In this document: positions 34,916 through 43,688 of the stretch, in pieces | How the letters are laid out: each line of letters begins with the position of its first letter | Numbering within the stretch: the first letter of the stretch is position 1 | DNA from: a virus | DNA: 56,763 nt | IMG/VR virus record: IMGVR_UViG_3300048672_000414 | Location: 1-56,763 of that record | Direction: 5' to 3' (one strand) | Made by a program: the position numbers and the translations under genes | Notes under the pieces: model-generated | Databases searched by the model: none | The model's input: only the letters and a program-made list of their open reading frames with translations | Told to the model about the DNA's origin: nothing

Positions 34916-35754
34916 ACGAGGATTGTGTCCAGAATGTTATCAATTTGTTCGGTATTGTCGCCAAGGGCATCGTGACAAAAAGTCACTAGATCCATTAGCT
35001 GGTAATTAAGCATGATACGATCTCCGCTTTTATTAAGCGCCTGAACGTACTTTAGCTTACTATTAATAGGTAAGGCGGCTACAATATCAAGAGCAGTACC
35101 ATATTCTTGTACTAGCTGATGAGCACGTTTTGGCCCAATGCCTTCAACGCCAGGAACGTTGTCTCCAGTATCCCCCATTAAGCACTTAATGGAAATATAT
35201 TCGTCTTGGGTAAAGTCATAGTGAGTATGCCAGTTATTAGCAGTAACCTCCTTACGGGTTACATACGAGAAGCGGCTAACTTTATCACTAATCAGCAGGT
35301 CCCAATCCTTGTCTGACGATACTAGCCAGATGTGGTCAACAGGCAGCTTATCTTGCAGTGAGCAGATATACGCGGCAATATCATCAGCTTCAGTACCTTT
35401 AAACTGGATAACCGGATAGCTAGTATTCTCACGAATATAATCTAAGGTCTTTTGATAGTCCTCAAAGAATAGCTCGAAAGCAGCCTTTTCAGCATCAGTT
35501 TGCTCTGCGTACTTATCTTTGCGATTTTGCTTGTATTCGGGGTAGATAGCCTTGCGGTAGCTGGAACTACCTTGATCTGTAGCAATAACTACCCATTTTG
35601 CTTTGTAGGACTTTTTAAGCGACTCAATAGTTCGTAAGCAATCGACTGCGAAGTCTGTAGCACCAGAGTGCTTCCACCTGAAACATAGATTGAGCTGGTC
35701 CACTACCAGTAGTACGTTCTCTTGTTCTTGCAAGGTTGCAAATGTTTTAGCCAT
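34912..35754 (-). CDS. 5'-3' exonuclease / flap endonuclease, T5 D15-like
   Basis: 280 residues. Acidic motifs of the FEN family: LLVVDQLNLCFRW, GTEADDIAAYI, VSSDKDWDLLI and MGDTGDNVPGVEGIGPKRA (helix-3-turn-helix) in order. It removes flaps and RNA primers, the activity missing from the family A polymerase of this phage. AAGGAACC precedes ATG 35754, and it has its own promoter. Confidence 0.92.
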   Translation of the reverse strand: MAKTFATLQEQENVLLVVDQLNLCFRWKHSGATDFAVDCLRTIESLKKSYKAKWVVIATDQGSSSYRKAIYPEYKQNRKDKYAEQTDAEKAAFELFFEDYQKTLDYIRENTSYPVIQFKGTEADDIAAYICSLQDKLPVDHIWLVSSDKDWDLLISDKVSRFSYVTRKEVTANNWHTHYDFTQDEYISIKCLMGDTGDNVPGVEGIGPKRAHQLVQEYGTALDIVAALPINSKLKYVQALNKSGDRIMLNYQLMDLVTFCHDALGDNTEQIDNILDTILV

Positions 35755-35781
35755 TGGTTCCTTTATTTTGAAAGAACATCT

Positions 35782-35810
35782 ATTATATCAAATAATAGAT
35801 TGTACGTCAA
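35782..35810 (-). promoter_or_regulatory. Promoter of the exonuclease-dut-nrdJ operon
   Basis: Minus strand TTGACG (35810-35805), 17-nt spacer, TATAAT (35787-35782). The -35 overlaps the stop of the upstream gene. Confidence 0.82.
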
Positions 35811-36268
35811 ACCACAAATTTCACAGCTTCATGCTGAAGCCAATCTTCTAGTAAGGCTACAAAGAACTCGTGGTCGTCTCTGTGAACGTAAAAGAAGGGG
35901 TAGCTTCCATCAGGAAGGCACACATCCGTACCAAAAGCTACAAAAAGCTTACTACGATCATATTTAAAGATCAGAAGGGGCTTTCGTTTTACCTGCTTAC
36001 CCTGACGAACAGCTTGGGTCCAAAACTCCAGTAGTTGAGGACTTTTAGAAGATAGGACTGCGCTAGTAAGGTGATCATCTGCGTAGCCCTTAACTTCTAC
36101 GCAAAATTCATTATTTGCATTTGGTATATACAAATCGCCTTTTAGTCCATGCTTCTCGTCTAGTGCCCCGCTGCCGGGAGTACGCTCCCACTGTAGTCCA
36201 GTGTGTTTACGGAGCGCATCCCTGACTTGGGTTTCTACTCTAGCGCCTTTTGCTCTAGAGTCCACCAT
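35807..36268 (-). CDS. PD-(D/E)XK nuclease, Holliday-junction resolvase-like
   Basis: 153 residues. SRAKGARVETQVRDALRKHTG, then GDLYIPNANNEFCVEVKGY, form the E...D...ExK pattern of archaeal Hjc-type and phage resolvases. The basic N-terminus suits DNA binding. It would resolve or cut branched DNA before packaging. One-base TAATG overlap with the upstream gene. The alternative is a nuclease acting on other structures. Confidence 0.6.
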   Translation of the reverse strand: MVDSRAKGARVETQVRDALRKHTGLQWERTPGSGALDEKHGLKGDLYIPNANNEFCVEVKGYADDHLTSAVLSSKSPQLLEFWTQAVRQGKQVKRKPLLIFKYDRSKLFVAFGTDVCLPDGSYPFFYVHRDDHEFFVALLEDWLQHEAVKFVV

Positions 36269-36549
36269 TACTCAGCAGCAGGAGTAGGTGATACTTCTTG
36301 AGGTACTGGCTCAACTACAGGAGCTGCTTCTGTGGCAGGAGCTGGCTCTTTACCAACAGTAGGATTCACTGTTTCGCCCGCTGTAAATACCTCGCCAGTA
36401 GTATCATTCCAGTAAACTAGAGTACCAGACACTTCCAGTGTAGGCATTTCTTCAGGATAGAAGAAGTCTCCAATTTCTAGTTTGATACGATTAGCTACGG
36501 CCCGCGTAATATACGCTGTACCTTGAATTTCTTTAACTCTAAAATGCAT
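36268..36549 (-). CDS. Small protein with Pro/Ala/Glu-rich tail
   Basis: 93 residues. An ordered first half (HFRVKEIQGTAYITRAVANR) is followed by a low-complexity acidic tail (about 65-93, PAPATEAAPVVEPVPQEVSP). The tail may be disordered or a protein-contact segment. It sits between SbcC and the resolvase-like gene, overlapping the latter by one base. Function unknown. Confidence 0.55.
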   Translation of the reverse strand: MHFRVKEIQGTAYITRAVANRIKLEIGDFFYPEEMPTLEVSGTLVYWNDTTGEVFTAGETVNPTVGKEPAPATEAAPVVEPVPQEVSPTPAAE

Positions 36550-36550
36550 A

Positions 36551-38347
36551 TTAAACCTCTATGTGAGATATGTTATTATGTTTAACTACGTAAACCTTTT
36601 CTAGTAAGGCATGAGTAAAACCATGACTTACTAGCACCGTATTCAAGTTATCCTCGGCTAGTAGAACCTCTATCAGCTTCTCCTTACCATCAACATCTAG
36701 TGCTTCCACTGTTTCGTCCAAGATCAACAAGTTGATTCTGCTCTGAGACAGGGATTGCATAAGGCGTCTGATGGCTAGTAGTGTAGCCACGTTTACTCTA
36801 GCGCGCTCCCCGCCGCTTAGGGCCGCTATATCAATGTCAGTCCCATTATCCGTAATAACAACATTAAGTTTGTCACTACCACTAATCTGGAACCCAATTT
36901 GGAATCTGCCACCACTCAGTTCGCCTAAGTACTGATTGCTAAGTTCTTCCAAATCTTTCACTAAATTCTCAATCTTGTAGGCAACAAGGCCAGTTGTCGA
37001 GAATGTTTTAACCAAAGTTGCTAGTACCGATAACCTGTTTTGCAACTCTGCTAGTTTTGACTTATGCTGGCTTAGGTCGGCCTGCATTTCGGCTACCTGA
37101 CCCTCAATCAAGGCAAGCTTAGCATTTTCTGCGTTAGCTTGCTTGTTGTGGTATTCAGCGCGAGAAATATCTTCGGCAGTAGCTAATATTAGCTGCTGGA
37201 GTTTACCTGCGCTTGCTTTAAGCGTGGCCTCATCAAGTAAAACATCTGGCAGCGAGGTATCAATAAGCTGATGATACTTTTCCCAGTCTTCTTGGGATTT
37301 TTGAGCAGCCGTCCATGCAGTGCGTGCAGCAAGTATGCGCTTAACTTCCGCCATAGCAGAGCTTTCTAGTGCGGAGGCTTCTGCCATTAATTGCTCCTGT
37401 TCGGCTACTAGCGCAGTGGTTTTACACTCGTCTATTTCGCTTAAACAGGTTGGGCACGTACCATGTAACTTACCCATCTTATCTCTAATAGCTTTAGCTG
37501 CCGCGTATTGCCCCGCAGCATTTGCAGCAGCTTTAGTATACGGTTCTTCAAGTTCTTTAGGCTCAGGCGGAAGCGGCAGTACTTTTATCTTGGACTGTAG
37601 CTCCTTATACTTGTTGTTTTGTACTATGCGCTTATTAGTTGCTGTTAGAGTACTGAGTTGTGCTTCGATTTGGGCAAGCTGCTGACGTTCAGTATCGGGC
37701 TGTTGCGGAACTACTACTAGGGGTTTACGCGTAAAGTCTGTACTAGCATACTTCTGAATCCAGCTAGTAGTAGTTGCAACTTTGGCTTCGGCTGCGGCAA
37801 CTTCCTTGGCAAGCTCACCATGAGCAGCTTTGAAAACCTCACCGGCCTGAGTATACCTGCCTAAGTTTAGGATTTCAATAAGGAACTTTTTACGTGCAGT
37901 GTCAGGGCTTGTAAGAAACTCAAGACTACTAGCATGACTTTGATATACAATCTGAGAGAAAGTCTTGTGGTCCATGCCGAGGACTTCCTCAATCTGCTTG
38001 TATGTTTGAGTTGCAGTGTGAGAACTAATGTCTTGGTTCTCTCTAGTGAACTTAACTGTCTGTGTACTGCCGCGACGAGTCTCGATTTTGTAATTGCATC
38101 CATCTTTTTGGAACTCTAGCTCTATACTGTAGTGCTTGGCCTTGCTGTAGCGATTAAGTATATCGCCTTTTTTGATACCTTTTGAGTTCTTATTAAATAA
38201 GACTTCTTCAAGAATAAGTGCAATTGAACTCTTACCATGCCCATTCTTACCTACTAGCTGCACTAGCGGGCTACGAGTAAAGTCAATCTCGTTGTTTTCG
38301 CCATACGAGAAGGCATTACTGAATTTAAGCGTTTTAAGTACGATCAA
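36551..38347 (-). CDS. SbcC-like recombination ATPase (T4 gp46 / T5 D13-like)
   Basis: 598 residues. Walker A GKNGHGKS (33-40), a long coiled coil broken by a zinc hook CPTC (298-301), an ABC signature LSGGE (510-514) and Walker B LLILDET with D544/E545. With the SbcD-like nuclease it forms an Mre11-Rad50 type complex that processes DNA ends and hairpins. ATGA overlap with the glutaredoxin gene. Confidence 0.9.
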   Translation of the reverse strand: MIVLKTLKFSNAFSYGENNEIDFTRSPLVQLVGKNGHGKSSIALILEEVLFNKNSKGIKKGDILNRYSKAKHYSIELEFQKDGCNYKIETRRGSTQTVKFTRENQDISSHTATQTYKQIEEVLGMDHKTFSQIVYQSHASSLEFLTSPDTARKKFLIEILNLGRYTQAGEVFKAAHGELAKEVAAAEAKVATTTSWIQKYASTDFTRKPLVVVPQQPDTERQQLAQIEAQLSTLTATNKRIVQNNKYKELQSKIKVLPLPPEPKELEEPYTKAAANAAGQYAAAKAIRDKMGKLHGTCPTCLSEIDECKTTALVAEQEQLMAEASALESSAMAEVKRILAARTAWTAAQKSQEDWEKYHQLIDTSLPDVLLDEATLKASAGKLQQLILATAEDISRAEYHNKQANAENAKLALIEGQVAEMQADLSQHKSKLAELQNRLSVLATLVKTFSTTGLVAYKIENLVKDLEELSNQYLGELSGGRFQIGFQISGSDKLNVVITDNGTDIDIAALSGGERARVNVATLLAIRRLMQSLSQSRINLLILDETVEALDVDGKEKLIEVLLAEDNLNTVLVSHGFTHALLEKVYVVKHNNISHIEV

Positions 38348-38589
38348 GTCAGCACCGCCTTCAACTGATCAAATCCGCCCACAAGCTGGCCATCAAGCCA
38401 AACTTGTGGAACTGTGCGAGCACCAGGATTAGCCTCAAAGAACATTTCCTTGGTAACGCCGTCTACACCAATCTGTTTAACCACATACGGGATGCCCTTA
38501 GAGTCTAAGAGAGCCTTAGCACGCTCACACCAGGGGCAGTTTTGTCCAGACCATACCAGGGCTTTAGTGGGATTCGATTTTGTCTGCAT
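38344..38589 (-). CDS. grx: Glutaredoxin
   Basis: 81 residues with a CPWC active site (18-21) and TVPQVWLDGQLVGGFDQL, the cis-Pro and glutathione-binding region. It probably supplies electrons to the ribonucleotide reductase. It is wedged between the SbcD and SbcC genes, overlapping them by 26 and 4 bp. Confidence 0.92.
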   Translation of the reverse strand: MQTKSNPTKALVWSGQNCPWCERAKALLDSKGIPYVVKQIGVDGVTKEMFFEANPGARTVPQVWLDGQLVGGFDQLKAVLT

Positions 38590-39535
38590 AAGTATAGTAT
38601 TCCTTTAGGGTTTGTGCGATTGTATCTTCTGGCAGTTCTAGGATATAGGTTAAGTACTCTCGTACTTCTTCAGCCAGCGTCAGGTTAGGGTCGAGAATAA
38701 GTTGGGTGTCTTGACTACGCTTAACAACCTTTTTAGCAACTAGCTCGTTATCTTGTAGGGCACCTAGTTCTTGTAGGTCCCCCTCTAGCTCATATACTGT
38801 ATGATGGAAGCTAGTAGGTACTGGTATATCGCCCGCAGCAATAGTTTTCTTGAGCAGCTGTGGTAGATTAAACTTTAGCCATACATGCGATAGTGTATCC
38901 ACGTCAAGCAAGATAGCACCGGTATCCACAAGATTGCGATGAAAGCTAGTGGTATAAGGACTACCAGGGTAAAGAATATTCCTTTGAGAGTTTTCATAAC
39001 TGTGTAAGTCTCCAGCTAGTACTACCTGCCAGCGGTTAAACAGGTCAAGATTTACTTCTGGACGAACATGTGGTGGTATCTCAGCTCGGAAGTGGCTAAC
39101 GCAGATTCTGCCATTGAAGTCGTAATCTTGGTAATTTTCCGCCCACGTTTTTAGTTTATTGTAAGGAATAATATCAATATCACCCCCAAGCAGAGTGCTG
39201 TCAATGTCATCAATAATCCTTACTAGCTTGTTAAGGCGGTTAGTAGCACGTTTCAGAAATGTAAGAAAGGTAGTATCCTTCTTTATCATTTCGTGATTAC
39301 CTGGAATAATAACTGTAGGCTTCTTCATGCTAGCTACTAGGTCAAAGTAAAGTTCTACTTCGTCCATAGTTGGCAATCTATCAAAAACGTCGCCTCCAAT
39401 GATAACTAGGTCTGCTTGAGACTGCATCTCGGCAAACTGGTCAATGAACATCTGGAAGCGATTACGTGCCCACTCGTGTGGAACGTTCTTTTGACCCAGC
39501 TTGATGTGTATATCCGCCGTGAAAAGTATTTTCAT
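38564..39535 (-). CDS. SbcD-like nuclease (T4 gp47 / T5 D12-like)
   Basis: 323 residues. Calcineurin-type phosphoesterase motifs TADIH (D8, H10), GGDVFDR (D49), IIPGNHE (N80, H81) and later histidine motifs (VSHFRAE, LAGDLHSYE). It partners the SbcC-like ATPase encoded two genes downstream. Starts at ATG 39535, 15 nt after the terminator stem. Confidence 0.92.
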   Translation of the reverse strand: MKILFTADIHIKLGQKNVPHEWARNRFQMFIDQFAEMQSQADLVIIGGDVFDRLPTMDEVELYFDLVASMKKPTVIIPGNHEMIKKDTTFLTFLKRATNRLNKLVRIIDDIDSTLLGGDIDIIPYNKLKTWAENYQDYDFNGRICVSHFRAEIPPHVRPEVNLDLFNRWQVVLAGDLHSYENSQRNILYPGSPYTTSFHRNLVDTGAILLDVDTLSHVWLKFNLPQLLKKTIAAGDIPVPTSFHHTVYELEGDLQELGALQDNELVAKKVVKRSQDTQLILDPNLTLAEEVREYLTYILELPEDTIAQTLKEYYTYADKIESH

Positions 39536-39549
39536 ATTCTATAGGCAAT

Positions 39550-39583
39550 AAAGCCCGCTAGGCACAGGGACGTAGCGGGCTTT
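39550..39583 (-). terminator. Terminator between the SSB and SbcD genes
   Basis: Perfect 11-bp arms AAAGCCCGCTA (39550-39560) and TAGCGGGCTTT (39573-39583). It lies 6 bp after the SSB stop on the minus strand. Confidence 0.85.
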
Positions 39584-39589
39584 GATTAA

Positions 39590-40228
39590 TTAACCGAGGT
39601 CTTTAACAGCTTCCTGTTCGGCTTCGCTTTGAGCTTCTTCCGAGATGCCATCAGCCAGCTTTTGCAATAGTGCAAGCTGCTCCTCAGGCGTAGCACGCGG
39701 ATACTTGCTGTCAATATCTACAGCAGCATCGGCGGCAGCCCGTTCTTCATCAGTCAATGCTCGCGGCTTGCAGCGCAGGACGTTAAGATCGTAGGCCACC
39801 TGAAATGCCAAGGGTCCGGTCTTGCTGCGCTTAAAGACAACATCCCAACCAGTATCATACGAGGTGGGGTCTCCCAGGTCTTCTGCCGCTTGAAGAATCT
39901 GCTCAAACAGCTTTTTCTTCAGATTCAGCACTTTAACCTTACCGTCTGCGGGGTCAATTACATTGACTGCATAGCTCCACGAGCACTTCAGGTCCGGGTA
40001 AAAGTCAGGAACGTGATCTTTTTGGATATTGTCAAACTTTTCTTTTTCGCGGCTGAAGGCCAGGCACTCAATAGGAATATCCTTGTTGTTAGTACCTTTC
40101 ACCCAGTAAACGTAGCGGGGAAGCACACCACCAACCAGTCGAACGCGATTTTCGCCGTCCTTGTAGGTGTAGCTTTCAACGCTAGACTTTTGAGCTTTGC
40201 CTTTGGTGTTCTTGAATGCGATTGCCAT
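39590..40228 (-). CDS. Single-stranded DNA-binding protein, gp32-like
   Basis: 212 residues. ENRVRLVGGVLPRYVYWV, FYPDLKCSWSYAVNVIDP and KVLNLKKKLFEQI match the core of gp32-like SSBs in phages with T4/T5-type replication. The C-terminus (EEAQSEAEQEAVKDLG) is strongly acidic, as in SSBs that recruit partner proteins. Second gene of a two-gene transcript from tandem promoters, with its own terminator, suiting high expression. Confidence 0.75.
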   Translation of the reverse strand: MAIAFKNTKGKAQKSSVESYTYKDGENRVRLVGGVLPRYVYWVKGTNNKDIPIECLAFSREKEKFDNIQKDHVPDFYPDLKCSWSYAVNVIDPADGKVKVLNLKKKLFEQILQAAEDLGDPTSYDTGWDVVFKRSKTGPLAFQVAYDLNVLRCKPRALTDEERAAADAAVDIDSKYPRATPEEQLALLQKLADGISEEAQSEAEQEAVKDLG

Positions 40229-40233
40229 GTTGT

Positions 40234-40614
40234 TTATCTTTCGTATTTAAAGTAGATTTGCTTGTTTGCGATGTGGAGAAGCGGATTTGACTCGATAGCT
40301 TTAATATCTAAGTCAGGATACAGGGTTAAGTCAAGAGATTTGAGTCCGTGCGTTTTGTAAAGTGAAAAGTTACGTCTGCCGGCTAATCTAATGTACTGAG
40401 CCTTGTAAGTATAATCCGTACTGCGATCAGTGAAAAAAGGTTCAGGATTTAGTAAAAACGCACTGCCTGGCTTCATATTAGGCAGAGGTTTATACTTTTC
40501 GTAGGGGTTCTTGGGAAATTGCTGCCCACGCCAAAACTTGTATAGCGCTAGTACTAGCCATTGTGGGTCACATCCTGTAGACTCCTCAAGAATTGTAAGG
40601 TCAAAGAATAACAT
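40234..40614 (-). CDS. Conserved-looking phage protein, unknown function
   Basis: 126 residues encoded five bases before the SSB gene and co-transcribed with it. LFFDLTILEESTGCDPQWLV and LAGRRNFSLYKTHG are the most regular parts. No catalytic motif was recognised. Co-transcription with SSB suggests a replication or recombination accessory. Confidence 0.5.
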   Translation of the reverse strand: MLFFDLTILEESTGCDPQWLVLALYKFWRGQQFPKNPYEKYKPLPNMKPGSAFLLNPEPFFTDRSTDYTYKAQYIRLAGRRNFSLYKTHGLKSLDLTLYPDLDIKAIESNPLLHIANKQIYFKYER

Positions 40615-40635
40615 AAAATCCCTAACACAGACTAT

Positions 40636-40664
40636 ATTATATCAAACTTAGGCACAGTGTTCAA
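40636..40664 (-). promoter_or_regulatory. SSB operon promoter, proximal
   Basis: Minus strand TTGAAC (40664-40659), 17-nt spacer, TATAAT (40641-40636). Confidence 0.82.
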
Positions 40665-40719
40665 GTCTAAATTTTAGATGGTTGCCATGCTTTTGATATA
40701 ACTGCCGTGCTAAGACTAT

Positions 40720-40748
40720 ATTATACTTGAAACAGTCTACGGATTCAA
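40720..40748 (-). promoter_or_regulatory. SSB operon promoter, distal
   Basis: Minus strand TTGAAT (40748-40743), 17-nt spacer, TATAAT (40725-40720). With the proximal one, 84 bp closer to the gene, it makes tandem promoters; both have TATAATATAGTCT-like -10 contexts. Confidence 0.8.
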
Positions 40749-40756
40749 GTCAGTAT

Positions 40757-42052
40757 TTATACTGTCTCTACCGACCAGCCTTTACGAAGGTAAAACCCTA
40801 GACGGTCATTATTCTGCTTTTTATCTGCCCAACCACTAAATTGCATATCCAGCACTAGTGGATCGAGCTTATTCTCATGCAGCCGTTGTACTCGACCAAT
40901 GATCTGCTCTAGCAAGGAGTCATTGCTCATAGGCACCGCTAGGATAACACAGCTTAGTGAGTTGATGGAGATACCTTCGGCAAAGATTTGCCGGCTCCCA
41001 GCAATACACATTTTTTCGCCGCTGAGAAGTTGCTGTTTGGCAGCTTGACGACCCTCGAAGTCTGTTTCGCCTGTAACAAGTACGCAAGTTTCACCAACAT
41101 ATTCACTAACCTTTCGTAAGAATTCCACTCTGTCTGCAATAACCAGCACCTGATGCCCACGATCAATTTGACGTAATGCAAGTGCTGCAATTATGCGCTG
41201 ATAGTTATCATCACTAGCTAACTCATTAATCTTTTCAACCCAAGTAGCCCCAGGCTTTAAGGTAATGCCAGTTTTTACTAGCTTTACCTTTGGCACTAGT
41301 GTGTTACTTTGTGGTGGTTGATGTACCACACTACCAAAGTAGTCTTGAAACATGGCATGTTTCCCGTCCTTACGCTGCATAGTGCCACTAAGCCCTATTC
41401 GATAGCGTGCCTTAAACTTATCAAGAGTTTCTGTAAAGGTAGTAGCAGGTGTATGATGGCTTTCGTCAATTATAACTGTGCCAAACTCGGAGGCAAGCCG
41501 TTCTGCATGTTTAACTAGCGTCTGCACATTGGCTACGGTAATAGCGTGATCCTCATAGTCTAGTGCACCTCCTCCAATTACGCCAGCCTCCATTCCAAAT
41601 AGATTCTTTACGTCTTCGCGCCACTGGTCTCGAAGCGCAGCCGTATGTGTTACCACCAGAGTCTTCTGGCCCCACTTGTGCACTATGTATAGTGCCGTGT
41701 AACTTTTACCCCAGCCCACTAGTGCGTTAATAAAGCACGTGTCTGTGGCAGCCTCATACACAGGGACCTGGCTATCTCGCAGTGGAAATAGCGGGTCCGG
41801 AAATGGAACTGGTACTAGCACTCGCTTGTCTACAATCTCGTAGTTTGGAGGAATTAGGTCTGTACGTGTTTGCGGTATAGATAAAATTCCGTTAACTAGG
41901 GTTTTGTAGTTCTTGATAGTTTCCACACTAGCAAATTGCTTACTACCAGTATTCTTGTTAAACTTGTATGTAAGAGCCTTCATAATTTCTTTGGTCGGCT
42001 CTACCCCTGGGTTATCCATGTATATTCGGTTTGAAATAATTGCTTTAGGCAT
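40757..42052 (-). CDS. SF2 DNA helicase (T5 D10 / UvsW-like)
   Basis: 431 residues. Motif I ALVGWGKSYTAL, motif Ia VVTHTAALRDQW, motif II VIIDESHHT (DEAH-like DESH), motif III LSGTMQRKD and motif VI QIIGRVQRLHE in order. Branch migration or repair of stalled forks is likely. Last gene of the polymerase operon, overlapping the Lar-like gene by 8 bp. Confidence 0.9.
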   Translation of the reverse strand: MPKAIISNRIYMDNPGVEPTKEIMKALTYKFNKNTGSKQFASVETIKNYKTLVNGILSIPQTRTDLIPPNYEIVDKRVLVPVPFPDPLFPLRDSQVPVYEAATDTCFINALVGWGKSYTALYIVHKWGQKTLVVTHTAALRDQWREDVKNLFGMEAGVIGGGALDYEDHAITVANVQTLVKHAERLASEFGTVIIDESHHTPATTFTETLDKFKARYRIGLSGTMQRKDGKHAMFQDYFGSVVHQPPQSNTLVPKVKLVKTGITLKPGATWVEKINELASDDNYQRIIAALALRQIDRGHQVLVIADRVEFLRKVSEYVGETCVLVTGETDFEGRQAAKQQLLSGEKMCIAGSRQIFAEGISINSLSCVILAVPMSNDSLLEQIIGRVQRLHENKLDPLVLDMQFSGWADKKQNNDRLGFYLRKGWSVETV

Positions 42053-42296
42053 TTAGTCTAGTATTCCATACCTCAAGTGGATGTTTTGGATATGTGTCTT
42101 CTGCACCAGCAGATAGTCCACAGCCATTGCAAATTACAAAACTAGGTCCAATTTGTCTATAGCCTTTTTTCTCTAAGAAGGTGTACTCCACATCCTTAGA
42201 CCCGCAACAAGGGCAGGCTAGCAAACCCTCACTAGTTGATTCTCCATCCTCTAACATACTATACTTTTCTGTAGCTTGGTTTGCCGGGTTGTTCAT
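42045..42296 (-). CDS. Lar-like zinc-ribbon protein (restriction alleviation type)
   Basis: 83 residues from ATG 42296; the frame is open to 42428, but that would overlap the upstream gene by 170 bp. LACPCCGSKDVEYTF and VICNGCGLSA supply four cysteines, and EVWNTRL ends the domain: the layout of the Lar/restriction alleviation family. Lar modulates type I restriction in enterobacteria. Many phage members are uncharacterised zinc ribbons, so function is tentative. Overlaps the neighbouring frames on both sides. Confidence 0.6.
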   Translation of the reverse strand: MNNPANQATEKYSMLEDGESTSEGLLACPCCGSKDVEYTFLEKKGYRQIGPSFVICNGCGLSAGAEDTYPKHPLEVWNTRLNA

Positions 42297-42795
42297 ATAA
42301 TCCATAGATAATGTACCCAAGACCCCATCGGAGTACTCCTGCGTAGTCTTGATCTGGCGTTGGTCTAAAAAGACATTTGAAGCGTTGGGGTATACCTTCA
42401 ACTTCGATGATACACCCCATACCCTCAACCGGAAAAACTTTTTTAAGTTTGTGATAAGTCAGCTTGGCGCGAGTGGATTTTCTATACTGAAATACCACTC
42501 CACGGCTATCAATAAACCAGGTGGTCTGCTTTGCTATCTTTATCAAGTCCTGTAAGAAGTACAAGGCTAGTCTAATTTTAAACAAGTTTACCTCCTCTAG
42601 CATAGCTAAGCGCATCCTGCGCTGTCCAAGGGTTTCCCCCTGAACTGTGGTGTCGTCCACCACGCGCAAGCTTTGTTTAGACTGCACGTTATCTAGGGTT
42701 ACGTACTCCTGCGAGTAGAACGTAACTCCGTCTAGCTGATGCGGCTTATGCTCACCTAGCCTGAATACGGGCCAGCTTATACTAGCAAGATTCAT
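42259..42795 (-). CDS. Conserved phage protein of unknown function
   Basis: 178 residues. SISWPVFRLGEHKPHQLDG, RMRLAMLEEVNLFKIRL, WFIDSRGVVFQYRKSTRAKL and IIEVEGIPQRFKCLFRP give it the look of a widely shared lytic-phage protein. Begins in an ATGA overlap with homing endonuclease 2, which separates it from the polymerase gene. It may be a replication accessory; no catalytic residues were recognised. Confidence 0.6.
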   Translation of the reverse strand: MNLASISWPVFRLGEHKPHQLDGVTFYSQEYVTLDNVQSKQSLRVVDDTTVQGETLGQRRMRLAMLEEVNLFKIRLALYFLQDLIKIAKQTTWFIDSRGVVFQYRKSTRAKLTYHKLKKVFPVEGMGCIIEVEGIPQRFKCLFRPTPDQDYAGVLRWGLGYIIYGLYEQPGKPSYRKV

Positions 42796-43688
42796 GCCAA
42801 TACCCAGCCTTTGGTACTTTTTTGGTGCCCGTTTAGAAGCCTAGAAAAACCGCCGGTGTCTAGTCCGTGTATTCTAGCAAATTCTGCGCTATTTATTACA
42901 TCATACACTTCCCCGGTAGGGGAGCGTACAGCAGGCCAAATATTACGGGTTCTAATAAGCTTACCCCGATTAGCCTTAATTCTTTCAAACAATTCTGGAA
43001 ATTTTGCGTGCAGGTATTTATGTGATTGACCCTTATTAATATCTGCGACAACACTTAAGGTAACAGAATACTTATCTGCTATATCTTGCATAGGGGCAGC
43101 AGTTGTAGCTAGCTCGCGGAAAATATTCTCGTATACCTCAGCAGGCTGTACTAGCCTACCCCCCACACGTCGGGTTCCTATCTGAGAAATCATTTTCTGA
43201 TAAAGCCCAGGGAACTTGTCCTGCAGGTATAAGTGGCTATGTCCAGTAGCTATACAAGTTACAACGTCGTAAGAGACGCCCAAGTTTTTAGACACGTTTA
43301 TTATAGAAGAATTAGGTTCGGCCAGGCCAGTAAGTATTGCTACGTATGTTTCTTCGGAGTATATTGCTGCGGGGTGCTTTTCGCCAGGGGCTGAACCCTC
43401 TCCGCCTACGGTGAGATTGAAACCACTAGTATAGGCATCTAGCTTCTGTATCCAGAATATTTCCCGTGAGTCTATTAAATTAGGGTCCAGGCATTCTTCT
43501 AGGATATATAGGTTAGGCGGTACCCCCAACCTATTATACTCTTTTTGTAGTAAGTAATTTACGTGTCTATTGCCGGCTAAATTGCTCTTGTGCCTGACAT
43601 ACCTGCCTTCAATGCCGGAAGAAGATTTACCTACATAATATCTGCCGTCATCAGTATCAAAGTAAAGACAATAAATGCCTTGGGTCAT
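42792..43688 (-). CDS. GIY-YIG homing endonuclease 2
   Basis: 298 residues. Core GIYCLYFDTDDGRYYVGKSS, EGRYVRH, DSREIFWIQKLD and FNLTVGGEG. Then two HTH-type modules, each ending HxYLxxKFPxLxxxI (HLYLQDKFPGLYQKM; HKYLHAKFPELFERI), and one NUMOD-like tail (SPTGEVYDVINSAEFARIHG, FSRLLNGHQKSTKGW). It is bounded by ATGA overlaps on both sides (43685-43688 and 42792-42795), so it sits in the operon without breaking coupling. Confidence 0.92.
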   Translation of the reverse strand: MTQGIYCLYFDTDDGRYYVGKSSSGIEGRYVRHKSNLAGNRHVNYLLQKEYNRLGVPPNLYILEECLDPNLIDSREIFWIQKLDAYTSGFNLTVGGEGSAPGEKHPAAIYSEETYVAILTGLAEPNSSIINVSKNLGVSYDVVTCIATGHSHLYLQDKFPGLYQKMISQIGTRRVGGRLVQPAEVYENIFRELATTAAPMQDIADKYSVTLSVVADINKGQSHKYLHAKFPELFERIKANRGKLIRTRNIWPAVRSPTGEVYDVINSAEFARIHGLDTGGFSRLLNGHQKSTKGWVLA

